Shown here in pieces: positions 52,068 to 61,102 of a stretch of 64,000 nt of DNA. The stretch covers positions 1 through 64,000 of the forward strand of contig NZ_VUOB01000012.1 of assembly GCF_008386585.1 (NCBI RefSeq), given 5' to 3'. The notes under the pieces were generated by a model, which saw only the letters and a list, made by a program, of their open reading frames with translations, was not told the origin of the DNA and ran no database searches. Position numbers and translations under genes: made by a program. This DNA is from Solihabitans fulvus (GTDB lineage Bacteria; Actinomycetota; Actinomycetes; Mycobacteriales; Pseudonocardiaceae). Positions within the stretch are counted from its first letter, which is position 1. Each line of letters starts with the position of its first letter.

Positions 52068-54482
52068 ATGACTTCGGTGGCACAACGTCGTTTCCCAGTC
52101 CTCGCGGCCCTCGCGGTGCTACTCGGCGCGCTGTTCGTCCTCGGCGTGCCGGCACACGCGGCGACCTCGACGTCGATCACCGTCGACGGCGGCGGGTCCG
52201 GTCGGGTGTTCGACGGGATCGGGGCGATCAGCGGCGGGGGCGGCAACTCCCGCCTGCTGGTCGACTACCCGGAACCACAGCGCGGCCAACTCCTGGACTA
52301 CCTGTTCAAACCCGGCTATGGCGCGTCACTCCAGATCCTCAAGGTGGAGATCGGCGGTGACACCAACTCCACCGACGGCGCCGAGGCCAGCCACGAGCAC
52401 GCCAGGGGCGCGATCGACTGCGACCAGGGCTACGAGTGGTGGCTGGCCGAACAGGCCAAGAGCCGCAACCCTGCCATCAAGCTGTCCGGCCTGTCCTGGG
52501 GAGCGCCGGGCTGGGTCAACCCGACCGCGAACTCCTTCTACACGGCCAACTCGATCACCTATCTGCTGGACTGGCTCGGCTGCGCCAAGCAGCACAACCT
52601 GTCCATCGACTACCTCGGCGGGTGGAACGAGCGCTACAACGGCGGCGACACCACCGCCAAGACCTGGTACGAGAACCTGCGGGCCGCGTTGAACCGCAAC
52701 GGCTACGGCTCGACCAAGGTGGTCGCGGGGGACAACGGCTGGGCGGCGGCCGACGACATGGGCGCCGATCCGGCGTTCCGGGCCGCGGTCGACATCGTCG
52801 GCGTGCACTACCCGTGCGGCTACAACTCCGGGTTCACCTCCTGCGGCAGCATCGGCTCCGCGCAGGCGTTGGGGAATCCGTTGTGGGCCAGCGAGAACGG
52901 CTCGGAGGACAGCAACACCGGCGCACCGTCGGTGGCGCGGGCGCTCAACCGGGACTACATCGACGCGCGGATGACCTCCTACCTCAACTGGCCGATCATC
53001 GCCGCGCTGTACCCGAACCTGTACTACGCCACCGACGGCATGTCGGTCGCCAACCAGCCGTGGTCTGGGCACTACGACATCGGCAAAACCACCTGGGTGA
53101 CCGCGCAGACCACCCAGTTCACCCGGCCAGGCTGGCACTACCTCGACTCGGCCAGCGGTTACCTCGCCGGCAGCGGAAGCTACGTGTCGTTGAAGTCCAC
53201 CAACAACAGCGACTACTCCACCGTCGCCGAGACCATGGACGCGACCGCCGCGCAGACCGCGCAGTTCACCGTCGCCGGCGGCCTGTCCACCGGCGTGGCG
53301 CACGTCTGGGCCACGAACGTGCGCTCGGACAACCCAGCCGACTGGTTCGTCCGCCAACCCGACATCACACCGTCCGGCGGGCACTACACGGCCACGCTGC
53401 AACCCGGCTACGTCTACACCTTCAGCACGACCACCCCGGCCGGACCGAAGGGCGCCGCGACCGCCCCGCCCGCCGGCTCGCTGGCCCTGCCCTACTCCGA
53501 CAGCTTGGACACCCCGGCCGCCACCACCTCGCCGAGGTACTTCGCCGACATGAACGGCGCGTTCGCCCGAACCGGTTGTGCGGCAGGCCGATCCGGCTCG
53601 TGTGTGCAGCAGATGGCGCCGGCCACCCCGGTGCGGTGGACCGACGAGCCGCACAACGCGCCCTACACCATCATGGGCGACGCCTCCTGGGCCAACTACA
53701 CCGTCTCGACCGATGCGCTGCTGCGGCAGGCCGGCACGGTGGAGGTGTTGGGCCGGGTGATGCAACAGGGGCAGAACAACAACGGCCTGGACGCCTACCA
53801 CCTGCGGGTGACCGACACCGGCGCGTGGTCGATCGTGCGGACCGACCAGAAGTGGACCACCACGACACTGCGATCGGGCGCGGTCAACGCGTTGGGCCTG
53901 AACACCTGGCACACCATCGCGCTTGGCATGCAGGGCAGCACGTTGACCGCGAGCGTCGACGGCAAGGTCGTCGGCAGCGCGACGGACGCAACGTTCACCA
54001 ACGGACAGGCCGGCTTCGGTGTCGGCGGCTACCAGACCGACCAGTTCGACAACTTCGCCGTCGCGCCCGGCGAAAACGCCGTCGCGCCAAGCGGTGCGAT
54101 CGCGTCCGGGCTGTCCGGCAAGTGCGTCAACGTCGGCCAGACTCGGTTGGTCAACGCGGCCGACGAGGGCGGGCCGGCGCAGCTCTACGACTGCGACGGC
54201 CGGGCGGCACAGGGCTGGATCTGGGCCGGTGGCACGCTGACGCACAACGGGATGTGTCTGGACGTTGCCGGCGCGGGCACCGCGAACGGCACGTCGGTCG
54301 AGGTGTGGGAGTGCAACGGCGGCGCGAACCAGCAGTGGCAACCGCAGTCCGACGGCACACTCCGGAGCGTGCAGTCCGGGCGGTGCCTGGATGATCCGAA
54401 CTGGAGCACCACCAACGGCACCCAGCTGACCATCTACGACTGCAACGGCGGAGCCAACCAGAAGTGGAACCTGCCGGGTTGA
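52068..54482 (+). CDS. Secreted GH59-like galactosidase with ricin-type lectin domain
   Basis: An 804-residue protein. The signal peptide is VLAALAVLLGALFVLGVPAHA. The catalytic domain matches GH59 (galactocerebrosidase family): GIGAISGGGGNSRLL, acid/base Glu188 in YLGGWNERYNGG, nucleophile Glu276 in WASENGSED. A concanavalin-like beta-sandwich (ANYTVSTDALLRQAGTVEVL) and a C-terminal ricin-B/CBM13 domain with repeated ECNGGANQQW follow. It probably hydrolyses beta-galactosides of glycans or glycolipids outside the cell. It lies 78 bases after the fucosidase, so the two may act together on fucosylated galactans. Its last codons abut a transposase fragment. Confidence 0.92.
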   Translation: MTSVAQRRFPVLAALAVLLGALFVLGVPAHAATSTSITVDGGGSGRVFDGIGAISGGGGNSRLLVDYPEPQRGQLLDYLFKPGYGASLQILKVEIGGDTNSTDGAEASHEHARGAIDCDQGYEWWLAEQAKSRNPAIKLSGLSWGAPGWVNPTANSFYTANSITYLLDWLGCAKQHNLSIDYLGGWNERYNGGDTTAKTWYENLRAALNRNGYGSTKVVAGDNGWAAADDMGADPAFRAAVDIVGVHYPCGYNSGFTSCGSIGSAQALGNPLWASENGSEDSNTGAPSVARALNRDYIDARMTSYLNWPIIAALYPNLYYATDGMSVANQPWSGHYDIGKTTWVTAQTTQFTRPGWHYLDSASGYLAGSGSYVSLKSTNNSDYSTVAETMDATAAQTAQFTVAGGLSTGVAHVWATNVRSDNPADWFVRQPDITPSGGHYTATLQPGYVYTFSTTTPAGPKGAATAPPAGSLALPYSDSLDTPAATTSPRYFADMNGAFARTGCAAGRSGSCVQQMAPATPVRWTDEPHNAPYTIMGDASWANYTVSTDALLRQAGTVEVLGRVMQQGQNNNGLDAYHLRVTDTGAWSIVRTDQKWTTTTLRSGAVNALGLNTWHTIALGMQGSTLTASVDGKVVGSATDATFTNGQAGFGVGGYQTDQFDNFAVAPGENAVAPSGAIASGLSGKCVNVGQTRLVNAADEGGPAQLYDCDGRAAQGWIWAGGTLTHNGMCLDVAGAGTANGTSVEVWECNGGANQQWQPQSDGTLRSVQSGRCLDDPNWSTTNGTQLTIYDCNGGANQKWNLPG

Positions 54483-54585
54483 AGTGGGTTTCGTACTCGG
54501 CGAGGACGTGGCGTAGGTGTCGGGCATTGACGATGAGGATGCGGTCGAGGATCTCCCGGCGGCAGCTGCCGACCCCGGCATGAGG
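54478..54585 (-). pseudogene. Integrase-core transposase C-terminal fragment
   Basis: On the reverse strand this stretch reads ...GSCRREILDRILIVNARH, then LRHVLAEYETHFN, a typical end of the rve integrase core of IS481/IS3-type transposases. The rest of the transposase is missing and the frame runs straight into the GH59 stop region. It is the scar of an old insertion. Confidence 0.65.
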
Positions 54586-54646
54586 TGTGCGGACAGGTGG
54601 CTGGCATGCCCACCACCTGGCGGATGCCCGACCGCCTGGATGTGCC

Positions 54647-55684
54647 CTAGTCGGGTTGGGGTGGGATTTCGCCGGAACCGCGGGAAATCAGCAGCGCGGG
54701 AATGACCGCGTGCACCACGGGGGCTTGATCGCCCTCGATGCGGGCGAGGATCAGCTCGGCGGCGGTGCGGCCGATGGCCGGCACGTCTTGCCGGATCACG
54801 GTGACTGAGGGTTCAAGCATGTCCGCGAGTGGGAAATCGTCGAAGCCGATGAGGGCGATCCGATGGTGCAGTCTCCTGTCGCGCAAGGTCCGCATGGCAC
54901 CGAGGGTGAGGAGGTTCTGGGCGGTGAACAAGGCGGTGGGCGGTTGGGCGAGGTCGAGCAGGGTGGCGGTGGCGGCTTCGGCGGCGTCGGGACCTCTGAG
55001 GTCGGTCATGACCAGGTCCTCACGCAGGGTCAGGCCCGCGTGGGCGAGCCCCTCCAGGTAGCCGGTGTAACGCTGCTGGCTGGTCCACAGGGCCTGCCGA
55101 TCGCCGAGGAATCCGATCCGGCGGTGCCCTAGGCTGGCCAGCAGTAGCACGGCTTCCCGGGTGCTTTCCCTGTTGGTTGTGGTGACGCTGTCGGTGTTGG
55201 CGAAGGTGGGCGGCCGGTCCACCAGGACCATGGGCGTACCGCGCTCGCGCTCCTGCTGCAGGGCATCCTGGTGGCCGCCGACGGCCATGACGATCATGCC
55301 GTCGACCCGGCGGGAGGCCAGCAGGGCCAGCAGTTCCCGTTGCAGCCGCGGGTCATCCTCGTCGCTGCCGGTCAGCACCAGCACACCGCTGCTCCGGGCC
55401 CGGTCCTCCACGGCCCGCAGCAGAGCGGAGTCGAATGGGTTGGACAGATCTTCGAACAGGACGCCGAGGGTCGCGCTGCGCCGGTCGGATCGGCGCAGGC
55501 TGCTGGCGGTGAGATTGGGCCGGAATCCGAGGGTGTGCGCGGCGGCGCGTACCCGTTCGGTGGCCTCTGGCCCAACGCCGGGCTGGTCGTTGATGACCCG
55601 GGACACCGTTTTGGTGCTCACTCCCGCCAGCGCGGCCACATCGCGCATGGTCGGTTCGCGCCGCCGTCCGGCCGCTTGGTCCAT
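54647..55684 (-). CDS. LacI-family transcriptional repressor
   Basis: A 345-residue LacI protein. The HTH is TMRDVAALAGVSTKTVSRVI, followed by hinge helix NLTASSLRR and a periplasmic-binding-like sensor domain (LGVLFEDLSNPFDSALLRAV, IGFLGDRQALWTSQQRYTGY, ALIGFDDFPLADML). The ATG at 55684 is preferred over the upstream GTG at 55702. It is divergent from the sugar ABC operon, whose promoter region carries two identical CGTCAACGTTGACG palindromes, so it almost certainly represses it and is relieved by the imported sugar. Confidence 0.93.
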   Translation of the reverse strand: MDQAAGRRREPTMRDVAALAGVSTKTVSRVINDQPGVGPEATERVRAAAHTLGFRPNLTASSLRRSDRRSATLGVLFEDLSNPFDSALLRAVEDRARSSGVLVLTGSDEDDPRLQRELLALLASRRVDGMIVMAVGGHQDALQQERERGTPMVLVDRPPTFANTDSVTTTNRESTREAVLLLASLGHRRIGFLGDRQALWTSQQRYTGYLEGLAHAGLTLREDLVMTDLRGPDAAEAATATLLDLAQPPTALFTAQNLLTLGAMRTLRDRRLHHRIALIGFDDFPLADMLEPSVTVIRQDVPAIGRTAAELILARIEGDQAPVVHAVIPALLISRGSGEIPPQPD

Positions 55685-55754
55685 GGTCCCGCCGCTCCAC
55701 ACTAGGTGACGTTTAGGTAACGGTGCCTTGTCGTGACTTCCGTCACCACGTTAG

Positions 55755-55768
55755 CGTCAACGTTGACG
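55755..55768. promoter_or_regulatory. LacI-type operator O1
   Basis: CGTCAACGTTGACG is a perfect 14-base palindrome with the central CG of LacI-family sites, 71 bases from the lacI-like start. Confidence 0.82.
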
Positions 55769-55862
55769 TAACGAAAGTCGCGTCCTCGATTTTGCTCTCG
55801 GCACGAGATGAAGTGCCACGTAACCAGGTCATAAAGCCAGCTCCGAGCCTCACGACCGGTTA

Positions 55863-55876
55863 CGTCAACGTTGACG
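55863..55876. promoter_or_regulatory. LacI-type operator O2
   Basis: A second identical CGTCAACGTTGACG palindrome, 108 bases from the first and adjacent to the ribosome site of the binding-protein gene. Spacing of about ten helical turns would allow looping. Confidence 0.82.
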
Positions 55877-55887
55877 CAGGAGGAAGC

Positions 55888-56958
55888 ATGTCCAAGCGGG
55901 CGCACACCAGGTACCACCACAGGGCGTTGGCGTCGCTGGCTGTCCTGCCGCTGCTGGCGGTAGCCGTCGGCTGCGGAAACGGGGGCTCCGATGCCGGCGG
56001 TGGCGGTGGCGAAGTGCTTGCCGGGCTGGTCACCAAGACCGACACCAACCCGTTCTTCGTCAAGATGAAGGAAGGCGCGCAACAGGCGGCGGGATCCACC
56101 GGCATGAAGCTGCAATCCTTTGCGGGTAAACAGGATGGCGACAACCAGTCCCAGGTGGATGCCATCGAGAACCTGATCGGCGCGGGCGCCAAGGGGATTC
56201 TCCTCACGCCAGGCGATTCGAAGGCCATCGTGCCCTCGGTGGACAAGGCCCGAAAGGCCGGCCTGCTGGTCATCGCCCTGGACACGCAACTGGAACCCGC
56301 GAACGCGGCGGATGCCACCTTCGCCACCGACAACTTCCAGGCCGGTCTGCTCATCGGCCAGTGGGCGAAGGCGAAGTTCGCGAAGGACGGCAAGCAAGCC
56401 AAGATCGCGCTGCTGGATCTCAATCCCAACCAGGTGTCGGTGGATGTGCAGCGTGATACGGGATTCCTGACGGGCTTCGGGGTGGAGGTCAAGGACAAGA
56501 AGCGGATCGGCAGCGAGAGCGATCCACGCGTGGTCGGGCACGATGTCACCAATGGTGCTCCAGACGGTGGCCGCACGGCGATGGAGAACCTGCTGCAGAA
56601 AGACGCCGGTATCAACCTCGTCTACACCATCAACGAACCAGCTGCGGCGGGCGCGTATGAGGCGCTCAAGGCTGCGGGCAAGGACAAGGACGTCGTGATC
56701 GTCTCGGTCGACGGTGGCTGTCCGGGCGTGCGGAACGTCAAGGCCGGGGTCATCGGCGCCACCTCCCAGCAGTATCCGCTGAAGATGGCCAAGCTGGGCG
56801 TGGAGGCGATCTCGAAGTTCGCCAAGGACGGGACGAAACCGCAGAACACCCCGGGTAAGGACTTCGTCGACACGGGTGTCACGCTGATCACCGATCAGGC
56901 CATTTCCGGGGTGGATTCCAAGGATTCCGCCTGGGGCCTAGACAACTGCTGGGGCTGA
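55888..56958 (+). CDS. Sugar ABC transporter substrate-binding lipoprotein
   Basis: A 356-residue periplasmic-binding-protein type 1 (RbsB/FrcB-like) lipoprotein. The signal ends in a lipobox before Cys29 ([12 protein letters not shown]). The binding domain has [18 protein letters not shown], then [20 protein letters not shown] and [10 protein letters not shown]. The C-terminus has [20 protein letters not shown] and [19 protein letters not shown]. It captures a sugar, probably a pentose/hexose or fructose-like one. AGGAGGAAGC precedes the ATG. First gene of the LacI-controlled operon. Confidence 0.93.
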   Translation: MSKRAHTRYHHRALASLAVLPLLAVAVGCGNGGSDAGGGGGEVLAGLVTKTDTNPFFVKMKEGAQQAAGSTGMKLQSFAGKQDGDNQSQVDAIENLIGAGAKGILLTPGDSKAIVPSVDKARKAGLLVIALDTQLEPANAADATFATDNFQAGLLIGQWAKAKFAKDGKQAKIALLDLNPNQVSVDVQRDTGFLTGFGVEVKDKKRIGSESDPRVVGHDVTNGAPDGGRTAMENLLQKDAGINLVYTINEPAAAGAYEALKAAGKDKDVVIVSVDGGCPGVRNVKAGVIGATSQQYPLKMAKLGVEAISKFAKDGTKPQNTPGKDFVDTGVTLITDQAISGVDSKDSAWGLDNCWG

Positions 56959-56960
56959 TC

Positions 56961-58001
56961 ATGTCGACAACACTGTCCACTAACCGCCCATCCGGCGGTG
57001 CGCCGTCAGAAGGCGATCACCCGCACCGCTCACCGCTGACCCGATTGCAGCACCTGTTGCATGCGCAGGCCACCATAGGCCCCGCGGTCGTACTGCTGCT
57101 CGCCGTCATCGTGTTCTCCCTGCTGTCCACCAGATTCCTGCAACCGGCGAACATTTCGCTTGTCCTGCAACAGGTCGCCGTCGTCGGCACCATCGCGGTC
57201 GGCCAGACGATCATCATCCTCACCGCGGGCATCGATCTGTCCTGCGGCGCGATTATGGTGCTCACCTCGATTGTGATGGCGAAGGTGTCGGCCGAGCACG
57301 GCCTGCCCGGAGTACTGGCTCTGTTGCTCGGCTTCTTGGTCGGCGCCGGTTGCGGCCTGGTCAACGGGTTGCTGGTGACCCGGTTGAAACTGCCCCCGTT
57401 CATCGTCACGCTCGGCACGCTCAACGTGTTCTTCGCGTTGAACCTGTGGTACTCGGGCAGCGCCACGATCCGCGGCACCGATATGCCCGCGCTGCTGCTG
57501 TGGACCGGCCAGACCTTCACCATCGGCGGCACCCGGGTCACCTACGGTTCGATCGGCATGGTCCTGCTGGTCGCTCTGGTGGCCTTCGTACTCAAGAACA
57601 CCGCCTGGGGCAGGCACATCTACGCCACCGGTGACGATGCCGAAGCCGCCCGCCTGTCCGGGATCCGCACCAACCGCGTCCTGCTCAGCGCCTACGGCAT
57701 CGCGGGCGTGATCTACGCCCTCAGCGCGTGGGTCCTGATCGGCCGCATCGCCTCGGCGAGCCCGCAGGCCGGTCAGTTGGAAAACCTCGACTCCATCACC
57801 GCGGTGGTGATCGGCGGCACCAGCCTGTTCGGTGGCCGCGGCGCGGTCGTCGGCTCCTTGCTCGGTGCTCTGATCGTCGGCGTGTTCCGCAACGGCCTCG
57901 CACTGGCCAGGGTAGACGTCCTGTGGCAGACCCTGGCCGTCGGTGTCCTGGTGATCGTCGCGGTCTCGCTCGACCAGTGGATCCGGAAGGTGCGGCCATG
58001 A
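56961..58001 (+). CDS. Sugar ABC transporter permease (RbsC/FrcB-type)
   Basis: A 346-residue membrane protein of the BPD_transp_2 family with about 8-10 transmembrane segments (VVLLLAVIVFSLLSTRFL, VGTIAVGQTIIILTAGIDLS, GVLALLLGFLVGAGCGLVNG). The ITAGIDLSxG and GTSLFGGRG motifs are characteristic of ribose-type permeases. It starts 2 bases after the binding-protein stop and overlaps the ATPase start. No second permease is present, so it is likely a homodimer. Confidence 0.93.
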   Translation: MSTTLSTNRPSGGAPSEGDHPHRSPLTRLQHLLHAQATIGPAVVLLLAVIVFSLLSTRFLQPANISLVLQQVAVVGTIAVGQTIIILTAGIDLSCGAIMVLTSIVMAKVSAEHGLPGVLALLLGFLVGAGCGLVNGLLVTRLKLPPFIVTLGTLNVFFALNLWYSGSATIRGTDMPALLLWTGQTFTIGGTRVTYGSIGMVLLVALVAFVLKNTAWGRHIYATGDDAEAARLSGIRTNRVLLSAYGIAGVIYALSAWVLIGRIASASPQAGQLENLDSITAVVIGGTSLFGGRGAVVGSLLGALIVGVFRNGLALARVDVLWQTLAVGVLVIVAVSLDQWIRKVRP

Positions 58002-58780
58002 CCAGTCCCGATATCCCCGTGCTGCAAGCCAGGGGCCTGATCAAGCGCTACGGCAACGTCATCGCCCTCGCCGGCACGGACCTCGACCTCATGCCTGGCG
58101 AGATCCTCGCCGTCATCGGCGACAACGGAGCGGGAAAATCCAGCCTCATCAAGGCACTGTCCGGCGCGCTCGTCCCCGACGACGGCACGATCACCCTCGA
58201 CGGCAAACGGGTCTCGTTCGGGTCACCCATCGACGCCCGTGACTCCGGCATCGAGACCGTGTACCAAAGCCTTGCCGTGGCGCCATCACTGGACATCGCC
58301 AGCAATCTGTTCCTCGGCAGGGAACGCCGCCGCAAAGGAATCCTCGGCTCGGTATTCCGGATCCTCGACCGCGACGCCATGCGCCAGGAGGCCCGCAGGC
58401 AGCTCGACGGCCTGGGCATCATGACCATCCAAAACCCCGGCCAGGCCGTCGAAACCCTCTCCGGCGGCCAGCGGCAGGCCGTGGCGGTCGCCCGCGCCGC
58501 CGCCTTCGGCAGCCGGGTGATCATCATGGACGAACCCACGGCGGCCCTGGGCGTACGCGAATCGCGTGCCGTCCTGGACCTCATACTCCACGTCCGCGAC
58601 CAGGGATTGCCGGTGATCCTCATCAGCCACAACATGCCCCACGTTTTCGAGGTCGCCGACCGCATCCACATCCAGCGCCTCGGACGCCGCAAGGCCATCC
58701 TGGATCGCGCGAACGTCTCGATGTCCGACGCGGTGGCGATCATGACCGGGGCGATGGAACCCCAGGACGGAGACAGGTGA
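57998..58780 (+). CDS. Sugar ABC transporter ATP-binding protein (single NBD)
   Basis: A 260-residue ATPase. Walker A is GDNGAGKSS, the ABC signature LSGGQRQAVAVARA, Walker B VIIMDEPTAALGVRE, and the switch His ISHNMPHVFEVADRI. Unlike RbsA it has one nucleotide domain, as in the fructose-type FrcA transporters. It energises import through the neighbouring permease. Its stop overlaps the start of a decayed sugar kinase gene. Confidence 0.93.
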   Translation: MTSPDIPVLQARGLIKRYGNVIALAGTDLDLMPGEILAVIGDNGAGKSSLIKALSGALVPDDGTITLDGKRVSFGSPIDARDSGIETVYQSLAVAPSLDIASNLFLGRERRRKGILGSVFRILDRDAMRQEARRQLDGLGIMTIQNPGQAVETLSGGQRQAVAVARAAAFGSRVIIMDEPTAALGVRESRAVLDLILHVRDQGLPVILISHNMPHVFEVADRIHIQRLGRRKAILDRANVSMSDAVAIMTGAMEPQDGDR

Positions 58781-58920
58781 TCATCGTCGCCGGCGAGGCC
58801 CGCCGATGGCCGAGGCGTTCGAAGCGTTGCTGCGCCGCGAACATCCACAGCTGGTCATCACCTTCGACTCCAATATCCGGCCCTCCGTCATCAAGGACGA
58901 GCCGGCCGTGCGAGTCCGCC
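58777..58920 (+). pseudogene. Truncated PfkB-type sugar kinase remnant
   Basis: The start MIIVAGEA, overlapping the ATPase stop by ATGA, is the standard N-terminus of PfkB fructokinases. After eight codons the frame jumps (+1) into FEALLRREHPQLVITFDSNI followed by RPSVIKDEPA, which belongs ~140 residues later in the family. The rest, including the ATP-binding GAGD motif, is missing. The region to 59087 holds no intact gene; on the reverse strand a protein-like fragment GINLYTTGGSGTFADTTITE is visible near 58940-59010. Confidence 0.7.
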
Positions 58921-59087
58921 GGGCGCTGGGCCAGGTCCTGGAACTCGGTGATCGTCGTGTCGGCGAATGTGCCGCTGCCGCCGGTGGTGTAGAGGTTGAT
59001 GCCGGTAGTCAAAGTCGGGTTGGGGTGAGCAGACGTTAGTTCGGAGAAGCCTGTTTGCGATGCCCATAATTGCAGGCCCCGACGGGA

Positions 59088-60014
59088 TCAGACGGTGAGG
59101 ACGAGCTTGCCCCGGAGGTGACCGCCGTCGAGCAGTCGGTGCGCGTCGGCGACGCGCTCGAACGGGAACGTCTCCTGTACGTGGACCCGGAGCCTGCCCT
59201 GTTCGACGAGTTCGACGAGTCCTCGCAGGGCGACCGGGTCCGGGGCGACGGCGATGCCGCTGAAGCGCATGCCGGCCGCCTCGTACTTGGCGGCGAGCTC
59301 CGAATCCTCCTCGGCGACGGCCGTCACCAGGTGACCGCCTGGGCGGAGCACCGCGAGCGACCTCTCGACGGTGTCGCCGCCGAGCGTGTCGAGCACGACG
59401 TCGATGTCACCGACCGCCTCGGTGAAATCGACTGTCGTGTAGTCGATCACCTCGTCGGCGCCGAACCCCTCGACGAGCTCCCGTTTGCTCTCGCTGGCGG
59501 TAGTGATCACGTGCGCGCCGAGCGCTTTCGCGATCTGGATCGCGACGTGGCCGACCCCACCGCCACCGCCGTGGACCAGGACGCGGTCGCCCGCGGTCAC
59601 GCCGCCGAGGTCGACAAGGCCTTGCCACGCCGTCAGCCCGACGACCGGCAACGCCGAGGCCTCGACGTGCGAGAGCGACGCCGGCTTGCGCGCCAGGTGC
59701 AACGCCGGAGCCGACACCACCTCGGCATACGCGTTGGCCGCCCGGGGGAACAGCGGCATCCCGAACACCTCGTCGCCCGGCCGCAACCGCGACGTCAGCG
59801 CCTCTTCGACCACGCCGCTGAGGTCCCAGCCGAGAACGAACGGCGGCTGGCCGAGCAGCGGGAACTCGCCGGCGCGCAGGCGCGCCTCCAGCGGGTTCAG
59901 TCCGATCGCCTTGACCCGGATGAGAACCTCGGTCGGCAAGGGCTGGGGCTCGGGCGCGTCCACGATGGTGAGCACCTCGGGACCGCCGAGCGTCTGCTGG
60001 GTGATGATTCGCAT
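59088..60014 (-). CDS. NAD(P)-dependent quinone oxidoreductase-like (MDR) protein
   Basis: A 308-residue medium-chain dehydrogenase of the zinc-free quinone reductase group. It has the N-terminal GroES-like domain (VRVKAIGLNPLEARLR-like stretch), the cofactor site VLVHGGGGGVGHVAIQIAKA and VLDTLGGDTVERSLAVLRPG. It probably reduces quinones or enones with NADPH. It is divergent from an HxlR regulator 49 bases away, a common arrangement in which the regulator senses electrophiles or redox stress. ATG at 60014. Confidence 0.9.
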   Translation of the reverse strand: MRIITQQTLGGPEVLTIVDAPEPQPLPTEVLIRVKAIGLNPLEARLRAGEFPLLGQPPFVLGWDLSGVVEEALTSRLRPGDEVFGMPLFPRAANAYAEVVSAPALHLARKPASLSHVEASALPVVGLTAWQGLVDLGGVTAGDRVLVHGGGGGVGHVAIQIAKALGAHVITTASESKRELVEGFGADEVIDYTTVDFTEAVGDIDVVLDTLGGDTVERSLAVLRPGGHLVTAVAEEDSELAAKYEAAGMRFSGIAVAPDPVALRGLVELVEQGRLRVHVQETFPFERVADAHRLLDGGHLRGKLVLTV

Positions 60015-60063
60015 GACTCTCAGGCTAGGTTTCCGATAGGAACCACCGGGTACCTTTGGCGCC

Positions 60064-60444
60064 ATGAGCGGTTTCGGTCGCGGTGATGTCTTTCTCGCCG
60101 ACTGTCCGGCGCGTCTGGCGGTCGAGTTGATCGCCGACAAGTGGACGGTGGTCGTGCTCTACGGCTTGAGCGAGGGTCCGGTGCGCCATGGCGAGCTGAT
60201 CGAGCTGATCGGCGGCATCTCCCGCAAGATGCTCACCCAGACGCTCCGACGGCTGGAGGCGCACGGACTCATCCGCCGCCACGCCTACGCCGAGGTGCCG
60301 CCCCGCGTCGAGTACGAGCTCACTGCGCTAGGCGCGACACTGATCGATCCGATCCACACGCTGACCGAGTGGGCGAGGGCGAACGGCGACGCAGTGCTCG
60401 ATGCGCTCGACGCCGATCCTGAGCCCGTCGCCGACAACCGCTGA
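60064..60444 (+). CDS. HxlR-family transcriptional regulator
   Basis: A 126-residue HxlR winged-helix protein. Cys14 precedes the conserved PARLAVELIADKWTVVVLYG segment, and GGISRKMLTQTLRRLEAHGL is the recognition helix region. Typical HxlR proteins use the N-terminal cysteine to sense electrophiles. It is divergent from the quinone oxidoreductase gene, its likely target. Confidence 0.92.
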   Translation: MSGFGRGDVFLADCPARLAVELIADKWTVVVLYGLSEGPVRHGELIELIGGISRKMLTQTLRRLEAHGLIRRHAYAEVPPRVEYELTALGATLIDPIHTLTEWARANGDAVLDALDADPEPVADNR

Positions 60445-60680
60445 GGCCCCGCTGGAGCACTGAGTATCCTCTCGGCCGCGGCCAGCGCGACAACCGCCGC
60501 AGGGGATGCAGCATGCCCATCGAGGTCCACGCCGCATTGGAGCAGTCCGGGTTGGCTCACGGGCCGATCAGCGTCCACGAGAAGAGAGTCGGCTGCCACC
60601 CGATGTAGAAGGTGATGGTGGCCTGCGCCAAGGTGTCCGTTGTTTCGATCCGGGGCAGCTGTAGCGATGCGGGTGGTGAT

Positions 60681-61094
60681 TCACCTGCGGTCGATCTTGG
60701 CGAGAGTGGCCAGCATGTGGGTGACGCGGTCGGCGAGTTCGGGTGTGTCGATACCCATGTGGGCCGCGCGCTCGCCGAGTTTGCCGTCGAGGATGAGTGA
60801 GGCGAGCCCGTGGGCAAGGCTCCAGTAGGTCAGGGCCAGTGTCTGCGCGTCCTCGGCGGAGATCACTTCGGCCTGGACGACCTCGGCGGTCGTCTCCTCC
60901 AGGACTGCGAAGGCGGCGTCGCCTGCTTCGCCGTCGTCGGTGTGCTTGCCGGACTCGACCAGTTCGGGGCGGAACATCAGGCGGAAGTAGGCAGGATTGG
61001 CAACCGCGAAGCGCACGTAGACATTGACCATGGCCGACAACGCGGTGGCCAGGTCGGCCGCGGCGCGAGCGGCGAGCAGTTCGTTGCGCAGCAA
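60681..61094 (-). pseudogene. TetR-family regulator, C-terminal domain only
   Basis: The frame codes for 137 residues matching only the ligand/dimer domain of a TetR protein (AMVNVYVRFAVANPAYFRLM, ALTYWSLAHGLASLILDGKL). The N-terminal DNA-binding helix-turn-helix is absent. Its upstream end directly abuts the headless epimerase fragment at ~61100. It is probably non-functional. Confidence 0.75.
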
Positions 61095-61102
61095 CTCGAA
61101 GC

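Noticed and set aside
60445..60680. Short frames between HxlR and the TetR remnant, including a reverse-strand tail FYIGWQPTLFSWTLIGP
   Set aside because: The tail looks protein-like, but no start or domain is identifiable; left unannotated.
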